A DNA stretch of 64,000 bases from UBA2185 sp964564625 (GTDB taxonomy: Bacteria; Desulfobacterota; Syntrophia; Syntrophales; UBA2185): the NCBI GenBank assembly GCA_964564625.1, contig CAZMBE010000011.1, positions 1 through 64,000 on the forward strand, read 5' to 3'. Under the pieces are notes generated by a model. It saw only the letters and a list, made by a program, of their open reading frames with translations, was not told the DNA's origin and searched no databases. Below are positions 16,952 to 26,003 of this stretch, in pieces. Made by a program: the position numbers and the translations under genes. Position 1 is the first letter of the stretch; every line of letters starts with the position of its first letter.

Positions 16952-17563
16952 ATGAAAAAACGTTGGCTCTCGGTAATTTTTTCAGTGATTTTACTCATTG
17001 GTATTGGAGGTACGGCATGTGCGGAAACATTCACGCTGAATGACTACAATGTCTCTCTGCGCACGTCTGATCCGGGTCTCGTTCTTTACTGGAATCCGAT
17101 CCTTCCCTTTGGATCGACGACGAATTTGAATGTAGGTGAAAATACGGGGTGGTTCGATTTTTTTAAAATAGGAACAACCGAAACGACCGTAAACTGGATC
17201 CCTCCAGAAGATACAGTTCATTATCCCATCAGTGTGAGTTTCAATTGGACCGCTCCATCCGGCACTGTGCCGGATACTGTGAATGGAGAGACATGGGGGT
17301 GGTCACTCATCATAATAGATGGAGGCAAAGTTGAGTGGTCTGATAGCCCCGCTGTCTTCAATTTCGGCACCGGTGGCCAGTTCACACTTGCACTCAAAGA
17401 CGGGAATTTCGGCGTTCCTGGCTGTGATATTATCAAAGCCAAACTAACGTACGTGAATGCATCCACTCCCGAACCGACTCCCACTCCCGAACCGGCCACC
17501 ATGCTGCTCCTTGGCTTCGGTATTGCTGGGTTGGCAGGGATCAGGAGAAAGTTAATAGGCTAA
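16952..17563 (+). CDS. PEP-CTERM sorting-domain protein
   Basis: A 203-residue exported protein. It has an N-terminal signal peptide (VIFSVILLIGIGGTA, cut near ACA) and a body rich in beta-type sequence with several Trp and Gly. After a Thr/Pro/Glu linker comes a C-terminal sorting signal PEPATMLLLGFGIAGLAG followed by IRRKL, the exact PEP-CTERM layout of motif, membrane helix and basic tail. Exosortase is expected to cleave at PEP and anchor or release the protein in the extracellular matrix; no exosortase gene is in this window. Start ATG 16952 has GAGGAGGT upstream; a longer frame from 16937 is unlikely. A strong terminator follows. The role of the body domain is unknown. Confidence 0.85.
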   Translation: MKKRWLSVIFSVILLIGIGGTACAETFTLNDYNVSLRTSDPGLVLYWNPILPFGSTTNLNVGENTGWFDFFKIGTTETTVNWIPPEDTVHYPISVSFNWTAPSGTVPDTVNGETWGWSLIIIDGGKVEWSDSPAVFNFGTGGQFTLALKDGNFGVPGCDIIKAKLTYVNASTPEPTPTPEPATMLLLGFGIAGLAGIRRKLIG

Positions 17564-17585
17564 TTTAACTTCTAACCTTCAGGAG

Positions 17586-17616
17586 AAAGGCAGGGTGTGG
17601 AGGCCCTGCCTTTTTT
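17586..17616 (+). terminator. Rho-independent terminator after PEP-CTERM gene
   Basis: Perfect 7-bp stem GGCAGGG (17589-17595) / CCCTGCC (17604-17610), 8-base loop, then six T. It isolates the PEP-CTERM transcript from the PilZ gene. Confidence 0.88.
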
Positions 17617-17701
17617 CTCATTTCTTTGATTTCGGCAACGATTCTTCAGACACAGTTTGTTCATTTTCTATACCCAACTTATTGAATATTAAAGCATCCT
17701 C

Positions 17702-18223
17702 ATGAAAAAAGATCGCCTCATATGTTTTCGTACGGGCGAGGATTTTTATGAAAGCCTGTCTCGAGTAGCGAAAAAAGAACGGCGGTCTCTATCATCAACG
17801 ATAGAAACTATGTTGACCAATTACCTGAAAAACAAAAAAGCATCCGAGAGTGTTGAAAAAGAAAAACGTCAATACCCACGGCAAGGTTTTTGGGCAGCGG
17901 TTCTTATAAAACACTGTGATTCAGGAACAACAAAGATAGATGCAGGATTAATAACGGACATTTCCCTCGGTGGAGTATGCATTGCAATTCCCAGAGACGC
18001 AAATTGTATTATTTCTCACGATGCATATTCGCGTACATTTGACATTATTTTCACGTTGCCCAATCAGAACAAGCTCATATATTTAACGTGTGAACCCTGC
18101 AGGGTGTTTCAAGATGAAGACGGCATTCACGTCGGAGCCTTTTTTGTTGATGCTGATTTTAAGCACTATAAAGCACTCCAGACTTATCTGATCTATAATC
18201 TTGTCTTTTCTTTCCTATCATAA
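17702..18223 (+). CDS. Ribbon-helix-helix / PilZ fusion protein
   Basis: A 173-residue two-domain protein. Residues ~4-45 look like a ribbon-helix-helix DNA-binding fold: a short strand (RLICFRTGEDF), then helices ESLSRVAKKERR and LSSTIETMLTNYLKN. Residues ~58-170 form a PilZ domain with both c-di-GMP signatures, RQYPR (RxxxR) and DISLGG (D/NxSxxG). This predicts a transcription factor whose DNA binding responds to c-di-GMP. There is no membrane segment. It directly follows the terminator of the PEP-CTERM gene, so surface-protein genes nearby are natural candidate targets; that is inference. The Shine-Dalgarno sequence before ATG is weak. Confidence 0.8.
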   Translation: MKKDRLICFRTGEDFYESLSRVAKKERRSLSSTIETMLTNYLKNKKASESVEKEKRQYPRQGFWAAVLIKHCDSGTTKIDAGLITDISLGGVCIAIPRDANCIISHDAYSRTFDIIFTLPNQNKLIYLTCEPCRVFQDEDGIHVGAFFVDADFKHYKALQTYLIYNLVFSFLS

Positions 18224-18267
18224 AAATTTCAAAGGTAGTCGGAGATGTCCTCACTTGTTGATAGTAA

Positions 18268-18344
18268 TGGTCGGGGCGGGAGGATTTGAACCTCCGACAT
18301 CCTGCTCCCAAAGCAGGCGCGCTACCGGGCTGCGCTACGCCCCG
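18268..18344 (-). tRNA. tRNA-Pro (anticodon TGG)
   Basis: On the minus strand the 77 bases fold as a full cloverleaf. The acceptor stem CGGGGCG pairs with CGCCCCG, followed by discriminator A and an encoded CCA. The anticodon stem CTGCT/AGCAG encloses TTTGGGA, giving anticodon TGG (proline). The T-arm contains GGTTCAAATCC. It lies 24 bases downstream of rdgB on the same strand and may be co-transcribed with it. Confidence 0.97.
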
Positions 18345-18368
18345 TTTAATCGGAAGAATTCTTATATC

Positions 18369-18971
18369 TTAAAAAATATTTCCTTTACATGCTTCTTTGA
18401 ATTTATTAATAGCCGCTGCTCTATGGCTAATTCTATTTTTTAACCCTTCCGGAATCTGTGCCACTGTTAATTTCAGCTCTGGCAGAAAAAAAACCGGATC
18501 ATAACCAAAGCCTCCGTTTCCAACGGGTTCCTCATTGATAATCCCTTGCAAACGCCCTTCGAAGGACCAATATTTACCATCCGGCCTGTACAGAACAAGT
18601 ACACATATGAATGAAGCGCCTCTTTTTTCGATGATCACTCCTTCCAACCTCTTAAGGAGTTTTTGTATATTATTACTGTCTGTTGCGTCATGTCCCGAGT
18701 ATCTTGATGAGTAAATACCCGGTTCTCCACCTAAATAATCTACTTCCAAGCCTGAATCATCAGCAAGCACGATTTCGCCCGTAAGTTCAGATATAAACTG
18801 TGCCTTTTTAAGAGCGTTTTCAAAGAATGATTTGCCATCTTCATTAATATCAGGAATATTTTTATAGTCATTAAGAGAAAGAATCTCTATACTCATATCA
18901 TCAAGCATAGCTTTAATTTCTCTTATTTTTCCTTCATTTTTAGATGCTAAGATGATTCGCCCTATAATAAT
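18369..18971 (-). CDS. rdgB: XTP/dITP diphosphatase (RdgB/HAM1) with non-canonical start
   Basis: A nucleoside-triphosphate pyrophosphatase that removes ITP, dITP and XTP from the nucleotide pool. The frame encodes IILASKNEGKIREIKAML at the front, then the substrate region FFENALKKA, ADDSGLEVD, PGIYSSRYSG, GGFGYDPVF and the C-terminal ISHRAAA, all typical of the family. The conserved N-terminal SKNEGK lies upstream of the first ATG (18908), so that ATG cannot be the real start. The frame is bounded upstream by TAA at 18972-18974. Between that stop and the conserved residues there is no ATG, GTG or TTG, only ATT (18969-18971, 18966-18968) and ATA (18963-18965), the last overlapping the rph stop. 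A start at ATT or ATA gives about 198-200 residues, the normal length. I give the maximal frame. Confidence 0.85.
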   Translation of the reverse strand: MIIGRIILASKNEGKIREIKAMLDDMSIEILSLNDYKNIPDINEDGKSFFENALKKAQFISELTGEIVLADDSGLEVDYLGGEPGIYSSRYSGHDATDSNNIQKLLKRLEGVIIEKRGASFICVLVLYRPDGKYWSFEGRLQGIINEEPVGNGGFGYDPVFFLPELKLTVAQIPEGLKNRISHRAAAINKFKEACKGNIF

Positions 18972-19684
18972 TTACCTACTACCTCAACTTGCTTTTTTGT
19001 AATATCCGCGATACCTTGGATAGCAGTATCAGTCATTTTATTGAGCATATCACGGCTGAAAGGTATCCCTTCTGCGGTACCTTGAATCTCTATGAAACGT
19101 CCATTCCCTGTCATTATAAAATTCATATCCACTTCCGCCCTTGCGTCTTCTTCATATTCCAGATCGAGATAAATCTGACCATCAACAACACCAACACTTA
19201 CCGCTGCTACATAATCTTCCACAGATAGTTCGTTCACGATTCCCCTATGTTTGAGAGAACGGAAAAGATCAACCAAGGCAACAAATCCACCTGTTATTGA
19301 AGCAGTCCTTGTTCCACCATCTGCCTGAATCACATCACAATCTATATAAATTGTTTTTTCACCGAAAGAGTTCAACGCGGTAACGGCTCTCAGCGATCTG
19401 CCGATCAATCGCTGAATTTCGTGGGTTCTGCCCCCTACTCTGCCCCTTGTTGATTCACGCGCGGTACGGCTCTGAGTTGACATGGGAAGCATAGAATACT
19501 CCGCTGTCAACCATCCTTTCCCAGAGTTTTTTAAGAATGCAGGTACATTGTCTTCAATTGTAGCTGTGCAGATGACCTTTGTGTTTCCTACTTCAATAAG
19601 GACAGCCCCTTCAGGATATTTTAGAAAATCCCTGGTGATTTTAATCTCTCGAATTTCATTCCACTTGCGTCCGTGAACCCTCAT
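18962..19684 (-). CDS. rph: Ribonuclease PH
   Basis: A 240-residue 3'-5' phosphorolytic exoribonuclease that trims tRNA 3' ends. Typical features are GKGWLTAEYSMLP, the RGRVGGRTHEIQRLIGRSLRA stretch near residue 85-105, IDCDVIQADGGTRTASITGG with the phosphate/metal-site Asp residues, and a C-terminal FIEIQGTAEG. Full family length. ATG at 19684 with AAGGAT upstream. Its stop overlaps the frame of rdgB, the usual genomic partner of rph, so the two genes are coupled. It lies 46 bases downstream of the amidase gene. Confidence 0.96.
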   Translation of the reverse strand: MRVHGRKWNEIREIKITRDFLKYPEGAVLIEVGNTKVICTATIEDNVPAFLKNSGKGWLTAEYSMLPMSTQSRTARESTRGRVGGRTHEIQRLIGRSLRAVTALNSFGEKTIYIDCDVIQADGGTRTASITGGFVALVDLFRSLKHRGIVNELSVEDYVAAVSVGVVDGQIYLDLEYEEDARAEVDMNFIMTGNGRFIEIQGTAEGIPFSRDMLNKMTDTAIQGIADITKKQVEVVGKLL

Positions 19685-19730
19685 TATCGGCGTTGATCCT
19701 TAACCTTTACGTTCCACTTTAATTTCCTTG

Positions 19731-20420
19731 CTAATAAAAATCTTTAATGCTTCGATACAGCGCATGCGCAATAGTATTTTGCGTTTTCACATCCATCAAT
19801 TTTTTTCTGTCTTCCGGATGTGTAGCAAATCCAATTTCTACAATAACAGCCGGAATTGATAACCCTTCAAGAACTGGGATAGCAGCGTCCCTGATTCCTC
19901 TACTCTTTCTCGGGAATATATTATCCATATTCTTCTGTATCAATTGAGCTAATCTTATAGAATCGTTTAAATATTTATTTCTCGCCATGTCCTTAAGGAT
20001 CTCTTTCGAATTACTCTGCGCTGTTTGCATATCTCTCAATCCAGCATAATATATCTCATATCCAGTAGAGTTTTTACCAAAACCTGCGTTGATGTGAATA
20101 CTTACGAACAACTCCCCTTGTGTTGACGTTGCAATCTTTTTCCTTTCTGAAAACGATACCAATTTATCTGATACCCTTGTCATCTGAACACGAATATTTC
20201 CGAGTTTTTCCAGCTCCTTTTTTAATGCTAAAGAGATCGCGAGGGTTATATTTTTCTCATATTCTTTATCTGACAATCTGATTCCAATGTCGCTCCCGCC
20301 GTGTGCAGGATCTATTATGACCACGTGCCTTCCCTGCTTCTGCTGGGCCATCGCTTCAGGAAGCAGAAAAGCAAACAATATAAATAATGTGAGACAAACT
20401 CTCAAGTACCGGATATTCAT
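19731..20420 (-). CDS. N-acetylmuramoyl-L-alanine amidase (Amidase_3)
   Basis: A 229-residue periplasmic amidase with a signal peptide (VCLTLFILFAFLLPEAMA). The Amidase_3 zinc and catalytic residues are visible: His in DPAHGGSDIG, Glu in the DKEYEKN segment, His in FVSIHINAG, and the catalytic Glu in VIVEIGFATH. It cleaves the amide bond between MurNAc and the stem peptide during septum splitting or turnover. There is no AMIN or LysM domain, so it is a minimal AmiC-like form. It precedes rph-rdgB and has a candidate promoter upstream. Confidence 0.92.
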   Translation of the reverse strand: MNIRYLRVCLTLFILFAFLLPEAMAQQKQGRHVVIIDPAHGGSDIGIRLSDKEYEKNITLAISLALKKELEKLGNIRVQMTRVSDKLVSFSERKKIATSTQGELFVSIHINAGFGKNSTGYEIYYAGLRDMQTAQSNSKEILKDMARNKYLNDSIRLAQLIQKNMDNIFPRKSRGIRDAAIPVLEGLSIPAVIVEIGFATHPEDRKKLMDVKTQNTIAHALYRSIKDFY

Positions 20421-20594
20421 CTTTTAACTATTTTCTTCTTCCGTTCTGAAAACTTTGTATAGTTTGAAGTTTCTTATAAACGACAGGAAAATACAATAAA
20501 TCATTCAGAAATGATTATAAAGCCGCATGATGCACCAGATTGACACTAAATATATATTTTAAAAGGTCTTGATAAATATTTTTTGAGTCCGCGT

Positions 20595-20624
20595 TTCATA
20601 CTTCAAATATGCACTATCTGTCAA
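20595..20624 (-). promoter_or_regulatory. Putative sigma-70 promoter for amidase-rph-rdgB
   Basis: On the minus strand, TTGACA (20624-20619), an 18-base spacer and TATGAA (20600-20595). It lies in the 245-base gap between rel and the amidase and predicts a leader of about 170 bases. Confidence 0.4.
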
Positions 20625-20665
20625 TGTATAAACATTGAATAATGTATTCATACATTTTGCTTGTG

Positions 20666-22822
20666 TTACGTTTTTCTGACTCGCTCAACGGAAATGACGC
20701 TCTTAAGTTTTTTTATCGCTAATGAAACCTGGATAAATTGTTGCAGATCATTAACGTCTAATTTAAAACTCAATACTGCCTGCATGTCCGCCGGCCTTGT
20801 CTCTACTTCGGCATGACTGATATTAATATCTAAGGATGATATTACTGTACTGACTTCTGCGAGGAGTCCTTTTTTATCACGGCAAAAAACTTTCATATTA
20901 ACAGGATATGTTTGTTTTTCTTTGATGTTCCAATCGACATCAACAATTCTTTCCGGGTCCATTTTCCCGGCACTTGAACAATTAGCAGTATGAACCGTGA
21001 CTCCCCTCCCCCGAGAGATATATCCTAAAATCTCATCACCGGGGATTGGATTACAGCATCTCGCAAACCGGACCATAATATCTTCTATCCCTGTCAACGA
21101 AATGCCCACGGATGAGGGTGCACGTTTCTTTTTTTCCCTTATGATAGCTTCTTCGTCGGTCCTTATCTCTTCTTGTTGCGGTAAAAATTGTTTTACTACA
21201 CGCTTGGCCGATATCTTCCCATAACCGACAGATGCCATTAAATCATCAAGGGATCCAATTGAATATTCATGAAAAAACTTTTTAATGTCCTCAGATTTTA
21301 TTATTTGAGCAAACTTAAGATGATTCTTTCTGAACTCTTTTTCCAAAAGATCTTTCCCAAGGGCGATGCTTTTCTTTCTTTCCTCCGTCTTTACCCAGTT
21401 CTTGATCTTTGATATGGCTCTTGATGTTACCGCATATTTCAGCCAATCTTTACTGGGATGGTGACCTGATTGCGTGAGTATTTCCACTGTATCACCATTC
21501 TGGAACATATACTTAAGGGGAACTATGTTTCTGTTTACCTTAGCTCCAATGCACTGGTTTCCTATGTCGGTGTGAATACTATAGGCAAAATCAATAGGAG
21601 TAGCCCCTTTGGGAAAGGCCATGACATCACCCTTTGGTGTAAACACATACACTTCGTCAGGGAAAAGGGCCATCTTCAGGTTAGACATGAATTCCCGGGG
21701 GTTTTTGAGTTCCTGTTGAACTTCAAGCAAGTCTCTCAACCTCTTAATTTGATCGTCTTCATCACTTCTGTATGATCGTCCTTCCTTGTACCGCCAGTGT
21801 GCGGCGATGCCTTCTTCCGCCCACTCATGCATGATTCTGTTCCTTATCTGAATCTCCACCCTTTCACCATGTGGACCTATTACTGTCGTATGTAACGCAC
21901 GATAGTTATTTGCCTTGGGCATAGCGATATAATCTTTGAAACGTCCCGGCACGGGTTTCCAAAGAGCGTGAACCACACTGAGCGCTTCATAACACTCACT
22001 TTCTCTGTCTGAATCGAGTATAATTCTGAAGGCAATCAGATCAAAAACTTCATCAAGGTCTATACGCTGTTCCTCCATCTTTCTGCAAATGCTAAACAGG
22101 TGCTTTGCTCTTCCTTCAATTTGACCTTTCAGCCCGAATCTATCGATTTCCCGCTGAATGATGTTTTTTACTTCTTCGGTATATTGTTCTCTCTCATCTT
22201 TTCGTTTCGCCAGACGGCTGACGAGATCATAATACGCTTCCGGATTGATATAGCGGAAGGCAAGATCTTCCAATTCTATCTTCATCCAGTTAATTCCCAG
22301 ACGGTTTGCCAGAGGTGCATATAATTCAAGGGTTTCCCCAGCGATAAACTTCTGCTTTTCATGCGTTTGGAACTCTAGAGTTCTCATATTATGCACTCTG
22401 TCAGCGAGCCTTATCAGAAGTATCCGGATATCTGAAGACATTGCCAGTATCATCTTCCGGAAATTTTCCGCCTGATGTTCAACCTTGCTCCCGTACGTTA
22501 TCCTGCTTATCTTTGTTAACCCTTCTACAAGAAATTCTATTTCTTTGCCAAAAGCATCGTTAATTTGCTTAAGGGTAGCAAGCGTGTCCTCCACCGTATC
22601 ATGCAGTATGCCTGTGGCAATGGTTGCTGCATCAAGTTTCATATCAGCCAGTATGCCGGCTACTTCCATGGGATGAGTAAGATATGGTTCTCCTGACAGG
22701 CGCACCTGGCCTAAATGAACAGAAGCAGAGAAGATATATGCTTTTTCTATTATCTCCTGTTCTTCTGAAGAGAGATAGGACTGTGTCTTATCGAGTATGT
22801 CTGTAATACGCAGCATGGACAT
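20666..22822 (-). CDS. Bifunctional (p)ppGpp synthetase/hydrolase, Rel/SpoT family
   Basis: A 718-residue RSH protein controlling the stringent response. The HD hydrolase domain has ILHDTVEDT (HDxxED intact). The synthetase domain has RFKDYIAMPKANNYRALHT, with the RxKD form typical of bifunctional enzymes rather than the ExDD of synthetase-only RelA, and EIQIRNRIMHEWAEEGIAAHW. A TGS domain (VYVFTPKGDVMAFP), a helical region and a C-terminal ACT domain follow. Both activities should therefore be present. The start ATG overlaps the proS stop (TAATG), linking alarmone control to a tRNA synthetase gene. Confidence 0.95.
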   Translation of the reverse strand: MSMLRITDILDKTQSYLSSEEQEIIEKAYIFSASVHLGQVRLSGEPYLTHPMEVAGILADMKLDAATIATGILHDTVEDTLATLKQINDAFGKEIEFLVEGLTKISRITYGSKVEHQAENFRKMILAMSSDIRILLIRLADRVHNMRTLEFQTHEKQKFIAGETLELYAPLANRLGINWMKIELEDLAFRYINPEAYYDLVSRLAKRKDEREQYTEEVKNIIQREIDRFGLKGQIEGRAKHLFSICRKMEEQRIDLDEVFDLIAFRIILDSDRESECYEALSVVHALWKPVPGRFKDYIAMPKANNYRALHTTVIGPHGERVEIQIRNRIMHEWAEEGIAAHWRYKEGRSYRSDEDDQIKRLRDLLEVQQELKNPREFMSNLKMALFPDEVYVFTPKGDVMAFPKGATPIDFAYSIHTDIGNQCIGAKVNRNIVPLKYMFQNGDTVEILTQSGHHPSKDWLKYAVTSRAISKIKNWVKTEERKKSIALGKDLLEKEFRKNHLKFAQIIKSEDIKKFFHEYSIGSLDDLMASVGYGKISAKRVVKQFLPQQEEIRTDEEAIIREKKKRAPSSVGISLTGIEDIMVRFARCCNPIPGDEILGYISRGRGVTVHTANCSSAGKMDPERIVDVDWNIKEKQTYPVNMKVFCRDKKGLLAEVSTVISSLDINISHAEVETRPADMQAVLSFKLDVNDLQQFIQVSLAIKKLKSVISVERVRKT

Positions 22823-24534
22823 TACATGCCTTCATTGACATAGCTCAAAATGAAATCTACTACCTTATCCGTTGCCAGAATTTTAACCTCTCCTGACTTT
22901 CTGATTTTGACTTCCATCTTTTGTTCGCTGAGTGCTTTTTTCCCGATGGTCACCCTGAGAGGAATGCCAATAAGGTCGGCATCGTTAAATTTCACTCCCG
23001 CCCTTTCATCTCTGTCATCAACAATAACATCCACGCCTTTTTCCAAAAGAGAAGCGTATAATTTTTCCGAAATATTTTTAATATTTTCGTCATTCACATT
23101 CACAGGAGTAATAATCACATGATAGGGAGCTATCGTCAGAGGCCATATAATACCATGTTCATCGTGGTTTTGTTCAATGGATGCCGCGACAGTTCTTCCG
23201 ATGCCAATGCCGTAACACCCCATCACCATATACTGCTCCTTGCCATTTTTATCCAGGTATATGGCTTTCATCGCCTTACTGTACTTTGTTCCGAGTTTAA
23301 AAACATGGCCGACCTCGATACCGCGGGCGAACAAGAGGTTCCCTCCGCAGCGGGGGCATAAATCAGTATCTCTGGCAATTCTCAAGTCGGCAAATGAATC
23401 CACCGATATATCCCTGCCGATATTTACATTTTTCACATGGTAATCCTCTTTATTCGCCCCCATGACAAAATTAGTCATATTCATCAGAGAATAATCGGCA
23501 ATGATTCGCGCTTTAATTCCTATGGCACCAGAAAAGCCGCGAGGTGCGCCTGTCGCCTTGTAGATCATCGTGTCGTCCGCCATTTCGAGAACGTCGCAAT
23601 TAAGATAGTTTTTTACTTTGATTTCGTTCACATCCGCATCCCCCCTAACGAGAACTGCAACGGGAATACCATCTGCGCTGTAAATCATAGTTTTTACCAC
23701 ATCCCTGGGTTGAACGCTTAAAAATGAAGAAACTTCTTCGATGCTCTTCATATCCGGTGTATGCACTGTTTCCAGAGGTACAAATTCTTCCCCGCTGACC
23801 TTTCGCCCCTCAGGGATGGCAATCTCCGCCTTTTCCAGGTTCGCTGCATAATCACAGGTACTGCAGAAAACGAGGGAATCCTCGCCGGTATCTGCGATCA
23901 CCATGAATTCATGTGAAAAGCTCCCTCCGATGCTTCCCGTATCGGCCTCAACCGCCCTGAACCTGAGGCCACAGCGCTCAAATATCCTCATGTAGGCATC
24001 AAACATTTTTTTATAGCTTATGTCCACGCCTTCCTCATCGGCATCGAAGCTATACGCATCTTTCATGCTGAACTCCCTGCACCTCATGACACCAAATCTT
24101 GGCCGTATCTCATCGCGATATTTCGTCTGAATCTGATAGATATTCCTCGGAAGTTGCCTGTATGTCTTAATTTCATTCCTGACGAGATCGGTAATGACCT
24201 CCTCATGTGTTGGCCCGAGGCAGCAATCCCTGTCATTACGATCCTTAAACCGCAGCAGTTCTTTTCCGTAATGGTTCCATCGTCCGGACTCTTCCCATAA
24301 TTCACGGGGTTGCACCATCGGCATATACACCTCCTGTGCCCCCGCTCTGTTCATCTCCTCGCGTACTATCCTCTCAAACTTCCGGATAACCCGATATCCT
24401 AAGGGAAGGTACGTATAAATACCACTTGTTAATTTTCTTATCATTCCTGCCCTTATCATAAGCTGATGGCTTACAATTTCCGCATCTGCAGGTATTTCCC
24501 TTACTGTTGGCAGGAACAATTCCGAGTATCGCAT
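22822..24534 (-). CDS. proS: Prolyl-tRNA synthetase
   Basis: A 570-residue class II synthetase of bacterial type. It has motif 1/2 sequences (MIRKLTSGIYTYLPLG, then RDEIRPRFGVMRCREFSMKD), the YbaK-like editing insertion in the middle (~residues 240-385, with DVVKTMIYSADG and ATGAPRGFSGAIG), motif 3 YGIGIGRTVAA, and the C-terminal anticodon-binding domain. It charges tRNA-Pro; a tRNA-Pro gene lies about 4.5 kb downstream. Full length. The ATG overlaps the ispG stop as TAATG and the stop overlaps rel the same way. Confidence 0.97.
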   Translation of the reverse strand: MRYSELFLPTVREIPADAEIVSHQLMIRAGMIRKLTSGIYTYLPLGYRVIRKFERIVREEMNRAGAQEVYMPMVQPRELWEESGRWNHYGKELLRFKDRNDRDCCLGPTHEEVITDLVRNEIKTYRQLPRNIYQIQTKYRDEIRPRFGVMRCREFSMKDAYSFDADEEGVDISYKKMFDAYMRIFERCGLRFRAVEADTGSIGGSFSHEFMVIADTGEDSLVFCSTCDYAANLEKAEIAIPEGRKVSGEEFVPLETVHTPDMKSIEEVSSFLSVQPRDVVKTMIYSADGIPVAVLVRGDADVNEIKVKNYLNCDVLEMADDTMIYKATGAPRGFSGAIGIKARIIADYSLMNMTNFVMGANKEDYHVKNVNIGRDISVDSFADLRIARDTDLCPRCGGNLLFARGIEVGHVFKLGTKYSKAMKAIYLDKNGKEQYMVMGCYGIGIGRTVAASIEQNHDEHGIIWPLTIAPYHVIITPVNVNDENIKNISEKLYASLLEKGVDVIVDDRDERAGVKFNDADLIGIPLRVTIGKKALSEQKMEVKIRKSGEVKILATDKVVDFILSYVNEGM

Positions 24535-25613
24535 TAGGTCTCCTTCCTTTCCGCAACCATTGAATGAATTTCATTTATCAGCGTTTCAGTAAATTCTTTT
24601 TCTTTAACTTTTTTGATCACCTGACCCTTTTTAAATAAGAGACCATACCCTCGTCCTCCGGCAATCCCTATATCTGCCTCAGCTGCCTCCCCTGGGCCGT
24701 TCACGACACAACCCATTAACGCTATTTTCAAATATTCCTTCATGCCCGCTACCTTATTCTCAACCTCCTGTGTCAATTTACACAGATCTATTTCGCATCG
24801 GCCGCAGGTGGGACAGGAAATTATATCCGGGCCAATTTTTCTGATACCCATTGCTCGGAGAATTCCATAGGCCACGCCTATTTCAGAAACCGGATTTCCC
24901 GTTACTGAAACTCTGATCGTGTCGCCTATTCCCTCATGTAAAAGAATTCCCATTGCAACAGATGATTTTATCGCTGCGTTCATCAGACTTCCCGCCTCTG
25001 TAACACCAAGATGCAGCGGGAAATCGGTTTTTTTTGATAATTCACGGTACGCTTCTATCATTGTTATTACATCAGATGATTTAACAGATAACTTTATTGC
25101 ATCATATCCCGCTTCCTGAAAAAAGGCGATATTATTCACTGCACTTTCCACTAACGCAGAAGCAGTGGGTCCTCCATATTTTTTCAATAAATTCTTCTCA
25201 AGAGAGCCAGAATTTATGCCTATGCGTATTACTGTCTGACGTTCTTTCGCGTATTCAATAATTTTTAACAGCCCTGATCTTTTGATGTTTCCTGGATTTA
25301 TCCTGATTCCATCCGCGCCATTTTTTATCGAACTGATTGCAAGACGATAATCGAAATGAATATCAGCTATTAGAGGAATCTTTATTTTATGCTTGATATG
25401 TGAGAGTGAAGCAGCCGCCTCCTCATCGGGAACAGCAACCCTTACGATCTCACAACCTTCATTTTCAAGTTGTTTTATTTGCAATGTGGTAGCTTTAACA
25501 TCCCGGGTGTCCGTGCATGTCATTGATTGAATGACAACGGGCGCATTTCCACCAATTTGAACGTTGTCGATAAAAACAGGTCTTGTTTTTTTTCTATGTA
25601 TACAAGTTTTCAA
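24534..25613 (-). CDS. ispG: 4-hydroxy-3-methylbut-2-enyl diphosphate synthase
   Basis: A 359-residue IspG (GcpE), the [4Fe-4S] enzyme converting MEcPP to HMBPP in the MEP isoprenoid pathway. It shows IGGNAPVVIQSMTCTDT at the start, the TIM-barrel ADIHFDYRLA and RINPGNI segments, and C-terminal cluster cysteines in CPTCGRCE and MGCVVNGPGEA. The start is TTG at 25613; no better ATG is near and homology begins within ten residues. dxr and uppS of the same and downstream pathways lie further up the strand. Confidence 0.95.
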   Translation of the reverse strand: MKTCIHRKKTRPVFIDNVQIGGNAPVVIQSMTCTDTRDVKATTLQIKQLENEGCEIVRVAVPDEEAAASLSHIKHKIKIPLIADIHFDYRLAISSIKNGADGIRINPGNIKRSGLLKIIEYAKERQTVIRIGINSGSLEKNLLKKYGGPTASALVESAVNNIAFFQEAGYDAIKLSVKSSDVITMIEAYRELSKKTDFPLHLGVTEAGSLMNAAIKSSVAMGILLHEGIGDTIRVSVTGNPVSEIGVAYGILRAMGIRKIGPDIISCPTCGRCEIDLCKLTQEVENKVAGMKEYLKIALMGCVVNGPGEAAEADIGIAGGRGYGLLFKKGQVIKKVKEKEFTETLINEIHSMVAERKET

Positions 25614-26003
25614 TGAAACGTATCACCTATATATTTTATAATTTCGTATCATTTCCATGTATTAAAAAAAAGGAATTGAAGAATCAAAAACTGGAGGGCG
25701 CAAGCGTAAGAACTATTCAACGTGATCTTTGTTGCCCTGATCATCTTGAATTCCAAAAACGCAACATTCTCGGAAATGTTGTTGCTACATAACATGGAGC
25801 GATGATCGCAATCAATGAGTAATACCTCAGGTTTTTCACTCTTTAGTGATACCTTGGAACCTAACAGGATTCACGAGGCTATTGTGATCGATTTGAAGCA
25901 TACACAGTTATATATGCCGCATAAGACGTGCTTCCTGCAGGCCTTGCATTTTGGCGAGGGAAGCGCGCGGGGTGACAACTGGAAATAAACAGTTATGCTA
26001 CTT
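25614..26003. other. Intergenic region between aspartate aminotransferase and ispG
   Basis: No gene seen. It holds an inverted repeat CAACATT (25762-25768) / AATGTTG (25775-25781) with a 6-base loop and no T tail, so it is not a clear terminator. Promoter hexamers for ispG are not obvious. Confidence 0.4.

Noticed and set aside
18201..18443. Forward frame encoding GAGGFEPPTSCSQSRRATGLRYAP
   Set aside because: This is the well-known false protein produced by translating the complement of a tRNA gene; it lies over tRNA-Pro.
25762..25781. Inverted repeat between aspartate aminotransferase and ispG as terminator
   Set aside because: No T tract on either strand; may be chance.
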